Assembly: GCA_964586155.1 (NCBI GenBank)
Contig: CAZPHC010000009.1
Span: 62,001 to 126,000, forward strand
Direction of reading: 5' to 3'
DNA from: SXNM01 sp964586155
Lineage (GTDB): Bacteria; Myxococcota_A; UBA9042
Length of the DNA stretch: 64,000 nucleotides
In this document: piece after piece, positions 9,113-21,189 of the stretch
How the letters are laid out: each line of letters begins with the position of its first letter
Numbering within the stretch: position 1 is the stretch's first letter
Program-made: the position numbers and the translations under genes
The notes under the pieces: generated by a model
What the model was told of the DNA's origin: nothing
What the model saw: the letters and a program-made list of their open reading frames with translations, nothing else
Database searches by the model: none

Positions 9113-10813
9113 CTACTTGCGGACGGGCAGGTTGCTGACGTCCAGCTTGGCGCGGATGAGCTCGCCGAGCGTGGTCGCGCTGTCCGAGGTCGCGTTGTCG
9201 TACGAGTAGTCCTCGTCGTCGTCGCCCATGCGCTTCATCGACAGGCCGAGCTTGCGCTCTTCGGGGATGATCGAGATGACCTTGACCTCGATCTCCTGGC
9301 CCTCTTCGAGCAGCTTGTGGATGTTCTCCACCTTCTCCTCGGCGATCTCGCTGATGTGCAGGAAGCCCTCGATGAACGAGTCGAGCTCGACGATCGCGCC
9401 AAAGTCCAGGACCTTGGTGACCGTGCCCTTCTGCACCGAGCCGCGCGGGTACTTGCTGTGGATCGACATCCACGGATCACCGAGCAGCTGCTTGATGCCG
9501 AGCGAGAAGCGCTCCTTCTCCGGGTCGATCGAGAGCACGACGGCCTCGACCTCGTCGCCCTTCTTGTAGAGGTCGGCGGGGTTGATGTTGCCGTGGCCCC
9601 ACGACAGGTCGGTGACGTGGCAGAGGCCGTCGATGCCCTCTTCGAGACCGATGAAGATGCCGAAGTTGGTGATGTTGCGGACGGTGCCCTTGACCTGAGT
9701 ACCCGGGGGGTACTTGCCGGCGAGGACGTCCCACGGGTTCTGCTGCGCCTGCTTCATGCCGAGCGAGATGCGCTTGGTGCGCGGATCGACCTCGAGCACG
9801 ACCGCCTCGACCTCGTCACCGACGTTGACGAGCTGCGACGGATGCTTGACGCGCTTGGTCCAGCTCATCTCGGAGACGTGGACCAGACCCTCGACACCCT
9901 CTTCGATCTCGATGAAGGCGCCGTAGTCCGTCAGGCTGACGACCTTGCCCGAGACGTTCTGGCCGAGGTGGTAGCGCGAGTCGACCGACAGCCACGGATC
10001 TTCGGAGTTCTGCTTCAGGCCGAGGCTGACGCGCTCGCGATCCGGGTCGTACTTGAGGACCTTGACGCGGACCGTCTGGCCGACCTCGAACATCTCGCTC
10101 GGGTGGTTGATGCGGGCCCACGACATGTCCGTGATGTGCAGCAGGCCGTCGATGCCGCCGAGGTCGACGAACGCACCGTAGTCGGTGATGTTCTTGACCA
10201 CGCCGTCGATGAGCATGCCCTCTTCGAGCTGCGCCAGGGTCTGGTTCTTGAGCGCCTCGCGCTGCTTCTCGAGCAGGGCACGACGCGAAAGCACGATGTT
10301 GCCGCGCTTCTTGTTGAACTTGATGACCTTGAAGTGGAAGCGCTGGCCGATGTACTTCTCGAGGTTGCGCACGGGGCGCAGATCGACCTGGCTGCCCGGC
10401 AGGAACGCCTTGACGCCGATGTCGACCGTCAGGCCGCCCTTGACGCGACCGGTGATGACGCCCTCGACGAGCTCCTCGTTCTCGCAGGCTTCGGCGATCT
10501 CGTCCCAGATCTTGAGACGGTCGGCCTTCTCCTTGCTGAGCTCGACGAGGCCCATGTCGTTCTCACGGGCCTCGACGTACACCTCGACCTGATCGCCGGG
10601 CTTGATGCTGATCGAGCCATCGTGCTCGATGAACTCGCCCACCGCGATCTGACCCTCGGACTTGTAGCCGATGTCGATGATGACGTAGTCCTTGCCGATG
10701 GACAGGACCTTGCCCTCGACGATGTCGCCCTCGGCGAACTCGGACTTCTCGCTCCACTCTTCGAAGAGTGCGATGAACTCGGCCTCGTCGGCCGGCAACT
10801 GCTGGTTGAACAT
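9113..10813 (-). CDS. rpsA: 30S ribosomal protein S1
   Basis: 566 aa, the normal length for a six-domain S1. Each domain shows the OB-fold signature: domains 1-2 (VEGKVLSIGKDYVIIDIG; LVEGVITGRVKGGLTVDIG) are the ribosome-docking type. Domains 3-6 carry the RNA-binding patterns ITDYGAFVDLGGIDGLLH, LTDYGAFIEIEEG, ITNFGIFIGLEEG and VLDFGAIVELDS. The ATG at 10813 follows AGGAAG. S1 holds mRNA on the small subunit during initiation. The gene is alone on its transcript, with a 197-base leader region upstream containing a hairpin and a terminator-like stem downstream. The cmk and ihfB genes often found beside rpsA in proteobacteria are absent. Codon use is biased to AAG, GAG and ATC, as expected for high expression. 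Confidence 0.97.
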   Translation of the reverse strand: MFNQQLPADEAEFIALFEEWSEKSEFAEGDIVEGKVLSIGKDYVIIDIGYKSEGQIAVGEFIEHDGSISIKPGDQVEVYVEARENDMGLVELSKEKADRLKIWDEIAEACENEELVEGVITGRVKGGLTVDIGVKAFLPGSQVDLRPVRNLEKYIGQRFHFKVIKFNKKRGNIVLSRRALLEKQREALKNQTLAQLEEGMLIDGVVKNITDYGAFVDLGGIDGLLHITDMSWARINHPSEMFEVGQTVRVKVLKYDPDRERVSLGLKQNSEDPWLSVDSRYHLGQNVSGKVVSLTDYGAFIEIEEGVEGLVHVSEMSWTKRVKHPSQLVNVGDEVEAVVLEVDPRTKRISLGMKQAQQNPWDVLAGKYPPGTQVKGTVRNITNFGIFIGLEEGIDGLCHVTDLSWGHGNINPADLYKKGDEVEAVVLSIDPEKERFSLGIKQLLGDPWMSIHSKYPRGSVQKGTVTKVLDFGAIVELDSFIEGFLHISEIAEEKVENIHKLLEEGQEIEVKVISIIPEERKLGLSMKRMGDDDEDYSYDNATSDSATTLGELIRAKLDVSNLPVRK

Positions 10814-10890
10814 GGACTTCCTATGGTTGCGTACGCGGAGCGCTGGAGTCGTGGCGTCGTCCCACCGGCTCTGCGCACGGTGATGGGTGG

Positions 10891-10919
10891 GGCCACGTCA
10901 GCCAAAAGGCTGAGGGGCC
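10891..10919 (-). promoter_or_regulatory. hairpin in the rpsA leader region
   Basis: On the minus strand the sequence folds as GGCC-CC-TCAGCC-TTTT-GGCTGA-CGT-GGCC: an inner 6-bp stem with a T4 loop and an outer 4-bp stem separated by a small asymmetric internal loop. It lies about 80-105 bases before the rpsA start. It could be an autoregulatory or processing structure in the rpsA leader, or a weak terminator for the mpl region read-through. Confidence 0.3.
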
Positions 10920-11010
10920 AAGAGGATGCGCTGTCCAGACCGATGGGTCAAGGACAATTTCGATGCAGATCAGGGAGGCAGCGAGCGTGGCCCCTGTCGC
11001 CGGCGCTCAC

Positions 11011-12566
11011 TCAGTCGCCCTGGCGGGCCTGCAGCGCGGCCAGCAGCTTGCCGTGCAGGCCGCGGAAGTCGCGCCCGCTCATCGCCAGCACCACGTCGCC
11101 GGGCTCGGCCTCGGCGGCGACCGTCGCGACGATGTCGTCGACCTCGGGCAGGTAGCGGGCGTCGACGCCGGCAGCGCGCAGGTCCGCGACCAGGCGGTCG
11201 CAGTCGAGGTAGTCGCTGTCGTTGCTCGCGTCACCCGACTTGCGCAGCGGGCTGCAGAACACCACGCGATCGGCGCCCGTGGCGGCGAAGGCGTCGACGT
11301 AGGCCGTCTGGAAGAACGCCCGCCGCGACGTGTTCGACTCGGCCTCGAACAGCGCCCACAGCCGTCGGCCCGGCCAGGCGGCGCGGATCGCGGCCACGGT
11401 CTCTTGCACGGCGGTCGGGTGGTGCGCGTAGTCGTCGAGCACGGCAACGCCCATCGCGACGCCGCGCAGCTCCTGGCGCTTCTTGACGCCGGTGAAGCGC
11501 AGCAGCGCCGCGGCGACGTCGGCCGCAGGGACACCGAGGTCGAGCACCGTCAGCACGGCTGCGACGGTGTTGCGGACGTTGTGCATGCCCGGGATCTTCG
11601 ATCGGAACAGGCCGAGGTCCTGCGTCGTTCCGTCCGGATCGTTGCGTCGCAGGCGGAAGCGCGCGCCGCCGTCGACCAGCTCGGCGCCTTCGCCCCAGGC
11701 GTCGAGGCCGCGGGCACGGGCGTCCGCCTCGTCCCTGGCCAGGCCGTAGCGCAGCACGCGACAACGCGCCGCGTCGAGCACGTCCGTGACCCGCACATCC
11801 TCGCCCCAGGCGACGAGCAGGCCGTCTTCGGCGACCAGGCTCGCCAGCAGGCGGAACGCGCGCTGCACCGCGCCAAAATCCGGGTAGATGTCGGCGTGGT
11901 CGAACTCGACGCTGGTCAAGATCGCGTGATGCGGCCGGTAGTGCACGAACTTCGGGCGCTTGTCGAAGTAGGCGGTGTCGTATTCGTCGCCCTCGATCAC
12001 GAACGGAGCGCCCTCGCCGCCGGCGCGAAACGAGGTGCCGAGGTCCAGCGGCACGCCGCCGACCAGCAACCCGGGGTCGCGGCCGCAGTCATGGAGCAAC
12101 CATGCCAGCAGCGACGTCGTCGTCGTCTTGCCGTGGGTGCCGGTGACGACCACGGGGATCCGCCCCTGCAGCAGCCAGGAGCCCAGCGCCTCGGGGAACG
12201 ACGCGTAGGGCAGACCCTGCTCGCGCATCGCCACGGCTTCGGGGTTGTCGCGGCGTGTGACGTTGCCGACGATCACGACGTCCGGGCCCCAATCGAGGTT
12301 GGCTGCGTCGTAGCCCGTCGAGACCGGGATCTTCCAGCGCTCGAGGTTGCTGCGCATCGGATCGAACACGCCCGCGTCGCTGCCGCGCACGGTCATGCCG
12401 GCGTTGGCGAGCAGGCCGGCGAAGTTGCCCATCGCCGAGCCGCCGATGCCGATCAGATGCACGCGCTGCACCGTCGACCAGTCCACGCTGGGGCGAGGTT
12501 CGGGGACGCGTTCTGCGGGGCCAGGGACGAAGGACGGGGAGGTGGCGGACGTCACGGCCGGCTGGT

Positions 12567-12570
<4 letters not shown>
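11011..12570 (-). CDS. mpl: UDP-N-acetylmuramate:L-alanyl-gamma-D-glutamyl-meso-diaminopimelate ligase
   Basis: 519 aa. Recycles cell-wall tripeptide by joining it to UDP-MurNAc with ATP in the cytoplasm. The Mur-ligase order is clear: an N-terminal Rossmann loop (HLIGIGGSAMGNFAGLL, residues about 37-53), GNVTRRDNPE near 100, the P-loop TGTHGKTTTTSLLAWLL near 145, the metal and substrate region EGDEYDTAYFDKRPKF near 194 (typical of Mpl rather than MurC), and SVEFDHADIYPD. In the C-terminal domain are DDYAHHPTAV and FEAESNTSRRAFFQ. Its ATG overlaps the stop of the upstream MopE-like gene in an ATGA, so the two are probably translationally coupled, an unusual partnership for a peptidoglycan-recycling enzyme. 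Confidence 0.95.
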
Positions 12571-15875
<3,305 letters not shown>

Positions 15876-15922
15876 GGGCGCTCCGAAATCTGGGGCCGAT
15901 CGCCCCTCGAACTCGTTGGGGG

Positions 15923-17167
15923 TCAGAACGTGAGGCGGGCCAGCACACCCTTGCCGAAGAAGCCGAACGTCCACGCCGACGGCTGCGGGTCAAGCCCGGC
16001 GCCGGCGTCGACCAGGATCGACGACCGGGTGCTCGGGCGCAGCACCAGCCAGCTGACACCGCCTGCGACCAGCGCGCCGCCCGCGGCGATCGCGACGTTG
16101 GCGTAGAGCGCGTTGTCCTTGGCGGCGTTGCCGTACAAGGCCAGGTTGCTGTCGTAGCTCTTGCTCGCCGGGTTCAGCCCGTTGGCGACGTCGGCGTTCG
16201 CCATCGCCTGCGTACCGAAGAACACACCCGCGCCAACCGCGGCCACGCCGAGGCCGGTCACGACCCACGGCGCCCAGCGATGGATCGAGCCGCCGGCGGT
16301 GGCCTTCGGCTCCGGCGTCGGATCGGGCGTGACCTCGGGGTCAGGCACGACGTTCTTGCCGGGGTTCGCTTGGGGATCTCGGGTCTTGTCCGACTCCGGG
16401 TTCGGCTTCGGATCGACCTTGGTCGGGCCCTTCGCGGTGGGGTCGGACTTGGCGACCCGGCTCGGCGGCTCGTCGCCAGGGCGTCGTTGCACAGCGACGG
16501 CGACGACGTGCGGGCCAGCGGCGCCGACGCGGAAGCGGGCGACGGCGCCGGGCGTGACCGAGTCCGGGTCTTCGGCGGTCCAGTAGCCGGGCTCGAGCCA
16601 GACGACCTCGTCGCCGAGGATCGGCCGGCTGTCCTGCTTGTCTTCCTGGCGCAGCTCGACGCGGACGCCTTGCGGCTCGACGACCATCGCCACGGGGACC
16701 ATGCCGGCCGGGATCAGGGACTTGAGACGGTCGACCTGCTGGCCGTGGGCCTTGCGCTGCTCGCCGTCGTGGGCCAGGGCCGCAGCCTGCTGCCAGCAAT
16801 CGTGAGCCTCGCCGAAGAGCTGCCCCTTCTCGGCCACTTGCGCGGCGTCGGCGTACCAGTCGCCATCGGCGTGGATGCGCAGGGCCGCGCGATACGCGGC
16901 GTACGACTCGCGGTATTCGCCCGCCCTCGCGGCGACGCGCGCGTACGAGACGTAGCCGATCGCCCGCCGCAGCTCGTCGACCGAATCGACCTCCGGCGGG
17001 GCGCGGAAGCGCACGGGCGCGGTGGCACCCGGGCCACAGGCCGCGAGCATCCCCAGGCAGCCGGCCGCGATCACGCGCAGCGCCCACGGCGTTCGGGCCG
17101 GCAGGGCGGGACGGGCGGCGATGGCGGCGAACGGTGTGTGCATGTGTGAATTGTGCGTGCGCGGCAC
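15923..17167 (-). CDS. lipoprotein with helical repeats, Pro/Lys linker and two C-terminal membrane segments
   Basis: 414 aa, function unknown. I chose the GTG at 17167 because GGGAGAG lies five bases upstream, while the internal ATG at 17143 has no ribosome site. Lipobox LAAC falls near residue 44. Residues about 60-150 form helices that fit two or three TPR-like units (YVSYARVAARAGEYRESYAA, YADAAQVAEKGQLFGEAHDC). A beta-rich domain follows (about 155-235), then a Pro/Lys/Asp linker (DPKPNPESDKTRDPQANPG). Near the C-terminus are two hydrophobic helices (WVVTGLGVAAVGAGVFFG; VAIAAGGALVAGGVSWLVL). This layout is common among myxobacterial proteins annotated only as TPR or PEGA proteins. It precedes the MopE-like gene by 47 bases and probably heads the operon that ends with mpl. 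Confidence 0.8.
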   Translation of the reverse strand: MPRTHNSHMHTPFAAIAARPALPARTPWALRVIAAGCLGMLAACGPGATAPVRFRAPPEVDSVDELRRAIGYVSYARVAARAGEYRESYAAYRAALRIHADGDWYADAAQVAEKGQLFGEAHDCWQQAAALAHDGEQRKAHGQQVDRLKSLIPAGMVPVAMVVEPQGVRVELRQEDKQDSRPILGDEVVWLEPGYWTAEDPDSVTPGAVARFRVGAAGPHVVAVAVQRRPGDEPPSRVAKSDPTAKGPTKVDPKPNPESDKTRDPQANPGKNVVPDPEVTPDPTPEPKATAGGSIHRWAPWVVTGLGVAAVGAGVFFGTQAMANADVANGLNPASKSYDSNLALYGNAAKDNALYANVAIAAGGALVAGGVSWLVLRPSTRSSILVDAGAGLDPQPSAWTFGFFGKGVLARLTF

Positions 17168-17307
17168 GACTCTCCCAGGTCAGCGTACGGGACGGGTCCA
17201 AACCTCGTCAACGAAGGCCAGGATCATCGTAGCGCGTCCCGAGCAGAGGCCAAGAAACCGCGCCAGTTGCCGGTGCACCGCGCGCATGCCCGGTCGAACG
17301 TCCGGGC

Positions 17308-17577
17308 TCAGGCCAGGGCAGCCTTCATCCGCGCCATCCACGGTCCCACGTCGGCGTCAGCGGCGAACTGGCGGCCGGCGGCCTTGAAGTCGGCGACGGC
17401 CGTCTCTGCGTCGAGGCCGACGGCGGCGAAGGCCCGCGCCTGGACCTGGCCGGGCAGGCCGACCAGCTGGCCGACGTCGCCCGCGGCCTTGGCCGCAGCC
17501 ATCTGCGCGCGGAAGCCCGGATCTTCGAAGCCTTCGACGATGGCCTGCACGATGGAGAGGAAGGTGGGCTTGTCCAT
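17308..17577 (-). CDS. 89-aa protein of unknown function downstream of the AAA ATPase
   Basis: Not recognised. The ATG at 17577 (MDKPTFLSIVQAIVEGF) is preceded by AGGAG at a good distance; a longer reading to 17601 adds eight unlikely residues. The protein is predicted all-helical, with no signal peptide or membrane segment. It is Ala-rich with acidic residues in its N-terminal part and ends in WMARMKAALA. It starts only 41 bases after the AAA ATPase stop on the same strand, so it is likely co-transcribed and could be a small partner or adaptor of that ATPase. That role is inference from position alone. Confidence 0.7.
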   Translation of the reverse strand: MDKPTFLSIVQAIVEGFEDPGFRAQMAAAKAAGDVGQLVGLPGQVQARAFAAVGLDAETAVADFKAAGRQFAADADVGPWMARMKAALA

Positions 17578-17618
17578 GGGGCTCCTGGGGTGCGGCGTCA
17601 CGAGCGGCGCGCGCGGGC

Positions 17619-20021
17619 TCAGACGGTGGGTTCCTCGTCCTTGTATTCGCGGACGACGCGGCCCATGTCCTTGTATTCACGCTCTGCAGCGCGGCCGAGC
17701 AGGGTGTACGACAGCTTCGAGTTCGCCTCGGCCGCCCACACTGCGGCGCGCAGCACCGCGTTCTGGACCTGGCCGCCGGTGAGCTCGTAGTCCTCGGCCA
17801 GGAAGCGCAGCTTGAGCTCGGGCTCCTGCGGCGCGTCCGGCGGGATCATCACCCGCCACAACCGCTCGCGCTCGTCGGCGTCCGGGGCCGGGAACGCGGG
17901 CTTGAAGCGGATGCGGCGCAAGAACGCGGTGTCGATCGAGTCCGGGTGGTTGGTGGTCAGGATGACGACGCCGTCGTGCTCTTCGAGCCGCTGCAGCAGG
18001 TAGTTCACTTCGAGGTTGGCGTAGCGGTCGACCGACGACTTGACGTCGGTGCGCTTGGCGAAGAGCGAGTCGGCCTCGTCGAAGAGCAGGGCGACGCCGG
18101 ACTCGGCGCTGGCGTCGAAGAGCTTGCTCAGCCGCTCCTCGGTCTCGCCGATGTACTTGCTGACCACGTTGGCGAGGTCGACGCGGAACAACTCGAGGCC
18201 GAGCTCGCGCGCGACCAGGCCGGCGCAGAGCGTCTTGCCGGTGCCCGACGGGCCGGAGAACAGGGCCGTCAGCGCCCGGCCGTAGCCCATGGTGCGGCCG
18301 TAGCCGAGCTCGTCGAGCACGTGGCCCGCCTGGCGGCCGAACGCGACCATCTCGAGCAGGACCTCCTTGGTCTCGGGCAGCAGGACGGTCGTCTCCCAGG
18401 TGCCGCGGACGTGGATGCGGCTGGCGAGGCCGGCCAGGCGCGACGCCGCCACCTGGCGCGCGGCATGCTCGATGTCGCCGACCGAGACCACGGGGCTGCG
18501 GGCGTTGCGCTGGCGCGCGCGCGCCTTGGCCAGGTCGACGGCGAGGTCGATCTCGTCGGCGCCGAAGCGGTAGACGCTGGCCACGGGCAGCGTCGCGTCG
18601 AGCTCGGCGTCGGCCATCTGGTCGGCGAGCCGCTCGCGCCACATCGCCTTGCGCCCGGCGACGTCGGGCATCGAGGTCGGCAGCTCGATCGCGCCGAGTT
18701 CGCGCTGCAGCGCCAGGTGCACCTGCGGCGAGATGCGGTCGCCCTCGGCCTTGATCTGGCCGCGGCTGTGCAGCCACATCGTCGTCGTCTCGCCTTGCAG
18801 CAGACGCACCAGGGCCGCGAGGCGCTCCGCACCGCGCTCGCCGCGATCCATCGCCTCGATCGCGCCGAAGAACACGCCGGCGCGGGCGAGCCGGGCGCGG
18901 CCGAGCACGTGGCCGACGAGCGGGACGCCGCCGAGCTCGAGCAGGGCGTCGAGGCGGACCTCGAGCAGGCCCTCGCCGAACATCGCCTGGGCGTCGCGGG
19001 CGATGCGCAGGGCACCGGCGCGGGCCGGGCCCTCGATCAAGAAGCGGCGGCGACCGCGGAATCCTCGGCCGATCGCGCTGCGCAGCGCGTCGTCCAGCGG
19101 CAGCGTCGCGCCGTGCTCGCCCTCGGCTGCGGGCTGGTGCCAGAGCGCGCCGGGCAGGTCGTCGAGCGCGACGGGCAGGCCGAGCAAGAAGCCGGTGACG
19201 AAAGGCGCGACGCGAAAGCGGCGGCCAGCGCCGAGATCGTCGCCGACCAGGCGGACGATGCCATAGCGTTGCAGCGTCGCGGTCGCCCCCAAGGCCTCGA
19301 GCGCGGCGCCGTGGCGCACGGCGAAGGGATCGAGCGCGTGCAGCAGGAAGTCCTCGGTCCAGGACTGGCGGCTGGTGTCGCGCCAGAGCGCCCGGTAGAG
19401 CCAGAGGAACTCCGGCACGAGCTCCGGCGCGGCGAGCAGCCAGAGCAGGTCGGCCTCGAGATCGCTCAGGCCAAAGACCGCGCGCAGCTCGTCGAAGCGG
19501 CGTGCGCCGTCGGTGCCGACGACCAGGGTGTCGTAGCGTTCGGCGAGGCGGGCCTCGCAGCGGCCGACGAATTGCAGCCGTTCGGCGTCGAGCGCCTCGC
19601 CCCGCAGCACGCGCAACGCCGTCGAGTCGAGGCTGGCGACCACGCCGGCGGGCAGCGGGTTGCGCGTCGGGTCGTCGGCCGGCCGCTCCCACGGCCGCAG
19701 CACCACGAGGTAGCGCTGGACCATGGCCCGGACGCGCTCGAGGTAGACGGCGAATGCGACGCCGCTGCCGGCCAGCCACGGCTGGGGCGCGTCGTCGCCG
19801 CTGTTGGCCGCGTCGCTCGGCGCGTCGTCGGCGTCGCCGCGCAGCAGCCGGCGCAGCACGTCGATCTGCAGCTCGTCGAGGTCGTCGGTGCGGGTGTCGG
19901 GGTCGATCCGCGCGGCGTCGAGGATGGCGCGGGCGCGGGCGCGGCTGACGCCCGGCAGGTACGTCAGGGCCGTCTCGACCGGTCGCTTGGGGGGTAGTCC
20001 TGAGAGGCCGGGTTTCGCCAT
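17619..20021 (-). CDS. large AAA+ ATPase with long N-terminal region
   Basis: 800 aa from the ATG at 20021 (a TTG at 20042 would add seven residues). The C-terminal AAA+ module has Walker A GPSGTGKT near residue 589, Walker B LLFDEADSLF near 645, sensor-type TTNHPDSID near 684, an arginine-finger region DTAFLRRIRFKPAFP near 695, and the FtsH/CDC48-like helical lid. The first ~550 residues contain a short helix-hairpin-helix-like start (YLPGVSRARARAIL), a helical winged-helix-like region and a second, degenerate P-loop-like domain without a Walker A. This long two-part form resembles the AAA proteins that accompany extracellular contractile injection particles (Afp15/Pvc15 type). Such ATPases also occur alone, and no sheath or tube gene is present here. 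It lies 66 bases after serA and 41 before the 89-aa gene. Confidence 0.88.
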   Translation of the reverse strand: MAKPGLSGLPPKRPVETALTYLPGVSRARARAILDAARIDPDTRTDDLDELQIDVLRRLLRGDADDAPSDAANSGDDAPQPWLAGSGVAFAVYLERVRAMVQRYLVVLRPWERPADDPTRNPLPAGVVASLDSTALRVLRGEALDAERLQFVGRCEARLAERYDTLVVGTDGARRFDELRAVFGLSDLEADLLWLLAAPELVPEFLWLYRALWRDTSRQSWTEDFLLHALDPFAVRHGAALEALGATATLQRYGIVRLVGDDLGAGRRFRVAPFVTGFLLGLPVALDDLPGALWHQPAAEGEHGATLPLDDALRSAIGRGFRGRRRFLIEGPARAGALRIARDAQAMFGEGLLEVRLDALLELGGVPLVGHVLGRARLARAGVFFGAIEAMDRGERGAERLAALVRLLQGETTTMWLHSRGQIKAEGDRISPQVHLALQRELGAIELPTSMPDVAGRKAMWRERLADQMADAELDATLPVASVYRFGADEIDLAVDLAKARARQRNARSPVVSVGDIEHAARQVAASRLAGLASRIHVRGTWETTVLLPETKEVLLEMVAFGRQAGHVLDELGYGRTMGYGRALTALFSGPSGTGKTLCAGLVARELGLELFRVDLANVVSKYIGETEERLSKLFDASAESGVALLFDEADSLFAKRTDVKSSVDRYANLEVNYLLQRLEEHDGVVILTTNHPDSIDTAFLRRIRFKPAFPAPDADERERLWRVMIPPDAPQEPELKLRFLAEDYELTGGQVQNAVLRAAVWAAEANSKLSYTLLGRAAEREYKDMGRVVREYKDEEPTV

Positions 20022-20087
20022 GGCCCCCGATGATGGCCGCAAGCGCGGACGCTGGCAACGGGCAGCCCGGCGCAGCCCCCCGGCCCG

Positions 20088-21047
20088 CTAGGCCAGCGTG
20101 TTGACCGCGAACTGGATGGTGCCGTCGCGCAGGTAGGCGACCATCTGCTCGGCGATCTGGACGCCGACCTTGTCTTGCGCCTGGCGCGTGCTGGCGCCGA
20201 TATGCGGCGTCGCCAGGACCTTCGGATGCGCCACCAGGGCGTCGCCGGCGGGCACGGGCTCGGTGGCGAAGACGTCGAGCGCGGCGCAGCCGATCTGGCC
20301 GGACTCCAGGGCCGCGAGCAGCGCCGCCTCGTCGAGGATGCCACCGCGCGCGCAGTCGATGAGCCAGGCGCCCTTGCGCGTCTTGGCCAGGGCGTCGGCG
20401 CCGATCAGGCCGCGGGTCTGGGCGATCAGCGGCACGTGGATCGTCAGCACGTCGCTGCCGGCGAGCACGGCGTCGAGGTCGTGCAGGGTCGCGCCGACCG
20501 CCGCCGCCGCCTCGGCGCTGGTGACGGGATCGTACGCGATGACCTTCATGCCCAGGGCGCCGGCCTTGCGCGCGACGATCTGGCCGATGGCGCCGAGGCC
20601 GATGACGCCGAGCGTCTTGCCCTCGATCTCCTCGCCCATCAGCGCCGCCTTCTCCCAGCGGCCCGCCTTCATCGTCGTGTCGGCCGCGACGAGGTGGCGG
20701 CCCATCGCCAGCATCATGCCGAGCACGAGCTCGGCGACGGCGTTGTTGTTGCCGCCGGGCGTGTTCATCACCAGCGTGCCGTGGGCCGTCGCGGCGGGCA
20801 CGTCGATGTTGTCGACGCCGGCGCCGGCGCGGCCGATGACCTTGAGCTGCGTGGCGGCGGCCCAGAAGGCGTCGCCGCGCGCCTGGCTCGCCGAGCGGAC
20901 GACCATGCCGTCGTAGGCGCCGATGGCGGCGGCGAGCTCGTCGGCGCTCATGCCGGTGCGGACGTCGACGTCGAAGCCGGCAGCGCGGAAGACGGCGACG
21001 CCTTCTGCGGCGATCTTGTCTGCGACCAGGATGCGTGGGGTGCTCAT
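20088..21047 (-). CDS. serA: D-3-phosphoglycerate dehydrogenase (short form)
   Basis: 319 aa from the ATG at 21047 (MSTPRILVADK), with AGGGAGG before it. First step of serine synthesis: 3-phosphoglycerate plus NAD+ to 3-phosphohydroxypyruvate, in the cytoplasm. The D-2-hydroxyacid dehydrogenase plan is complete: VVRSASQ, an NAD-binding GLGAIGQIVARKA loop near residue 148, and the catalytic trio Arg in DCARGGILDE, Glu in ALDVFATEPVP and His in TPHIGAST. It lacks the C-terminal ACT/ASB domains of the long serine-inhibited form, so allosteric control by serine is not expected. The substrate-loop sequence NTPGGNNNAVAELVLG fits phosphoglycerate dehydrogenases better than lactate or glyoxylate enzymes, though a related hydroxyacid substrate cannot be excluded. 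Confidence 0.88.
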   Translation of the reverse strand: MSTPRILVADKIAAEGVAVFRAAGFDVDVRTGMSADELAAAIGAYDGMVVRSASQARGDAFWAAATQLKVIGRAGAGVDNIDVPAATAHGTLVMNTPGGNNNAVAELVLGMMLAMGRHLVAADTTMKAGRWEKAALMGEEIEGKTLGVIGLGAIGQIVARKAGALGMKVIAYDPVTSAEAAAAVGATLHDLDAVLAGSDVLTIHVPLIAQTRGLIGADALAKTRKGAWLIDCARGGILDEAALLAALESGQIGCAALDVFATEPVPAGDALVAHPKVLATPHIGASTRQAQDKVGVQIAEQMVAYLRDGTIQFAVNTLA

Positions 21048-21084
21048 CGGGTTCCTCCCTGCGCCGGGCGTGGCGCGGCGGCGA

Positions 21085-21113
21085 TATGCTGGACTTCTGA
21101 CGCGCCGCGTCAA
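21085..21113 (-). promoter_or_regulatory. putative serA promoter with overlapping palindrome
   Basis: On the minus strand TTGACG (21113-21108), a 17-base spacer and AGCATA (21090-21085) lie about 40 bases before the serA start. A 7-1-7 inverted repeat, TGACGCG-C-CGCGTCA (21098-21112), covers the -35 element and the start of the spacer. That is where a repressor would block polymerase. Confidence 0.4.
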
Positions 21114-21189
21114 GGTCTGTGGCGTCTCGGCGCGGATTCCGGGGCCGATCGCGCCGCCGTGGCGCTGTCCGGTCGACCCGGACGCTGGC

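Noticed and set aside
10814..11010. Possible tRNA or small RNA gene in the gap before rpsA
   Set aside because: No cloverleaf or T-arm consensus; only a hairpin that fits an rpsA leader.
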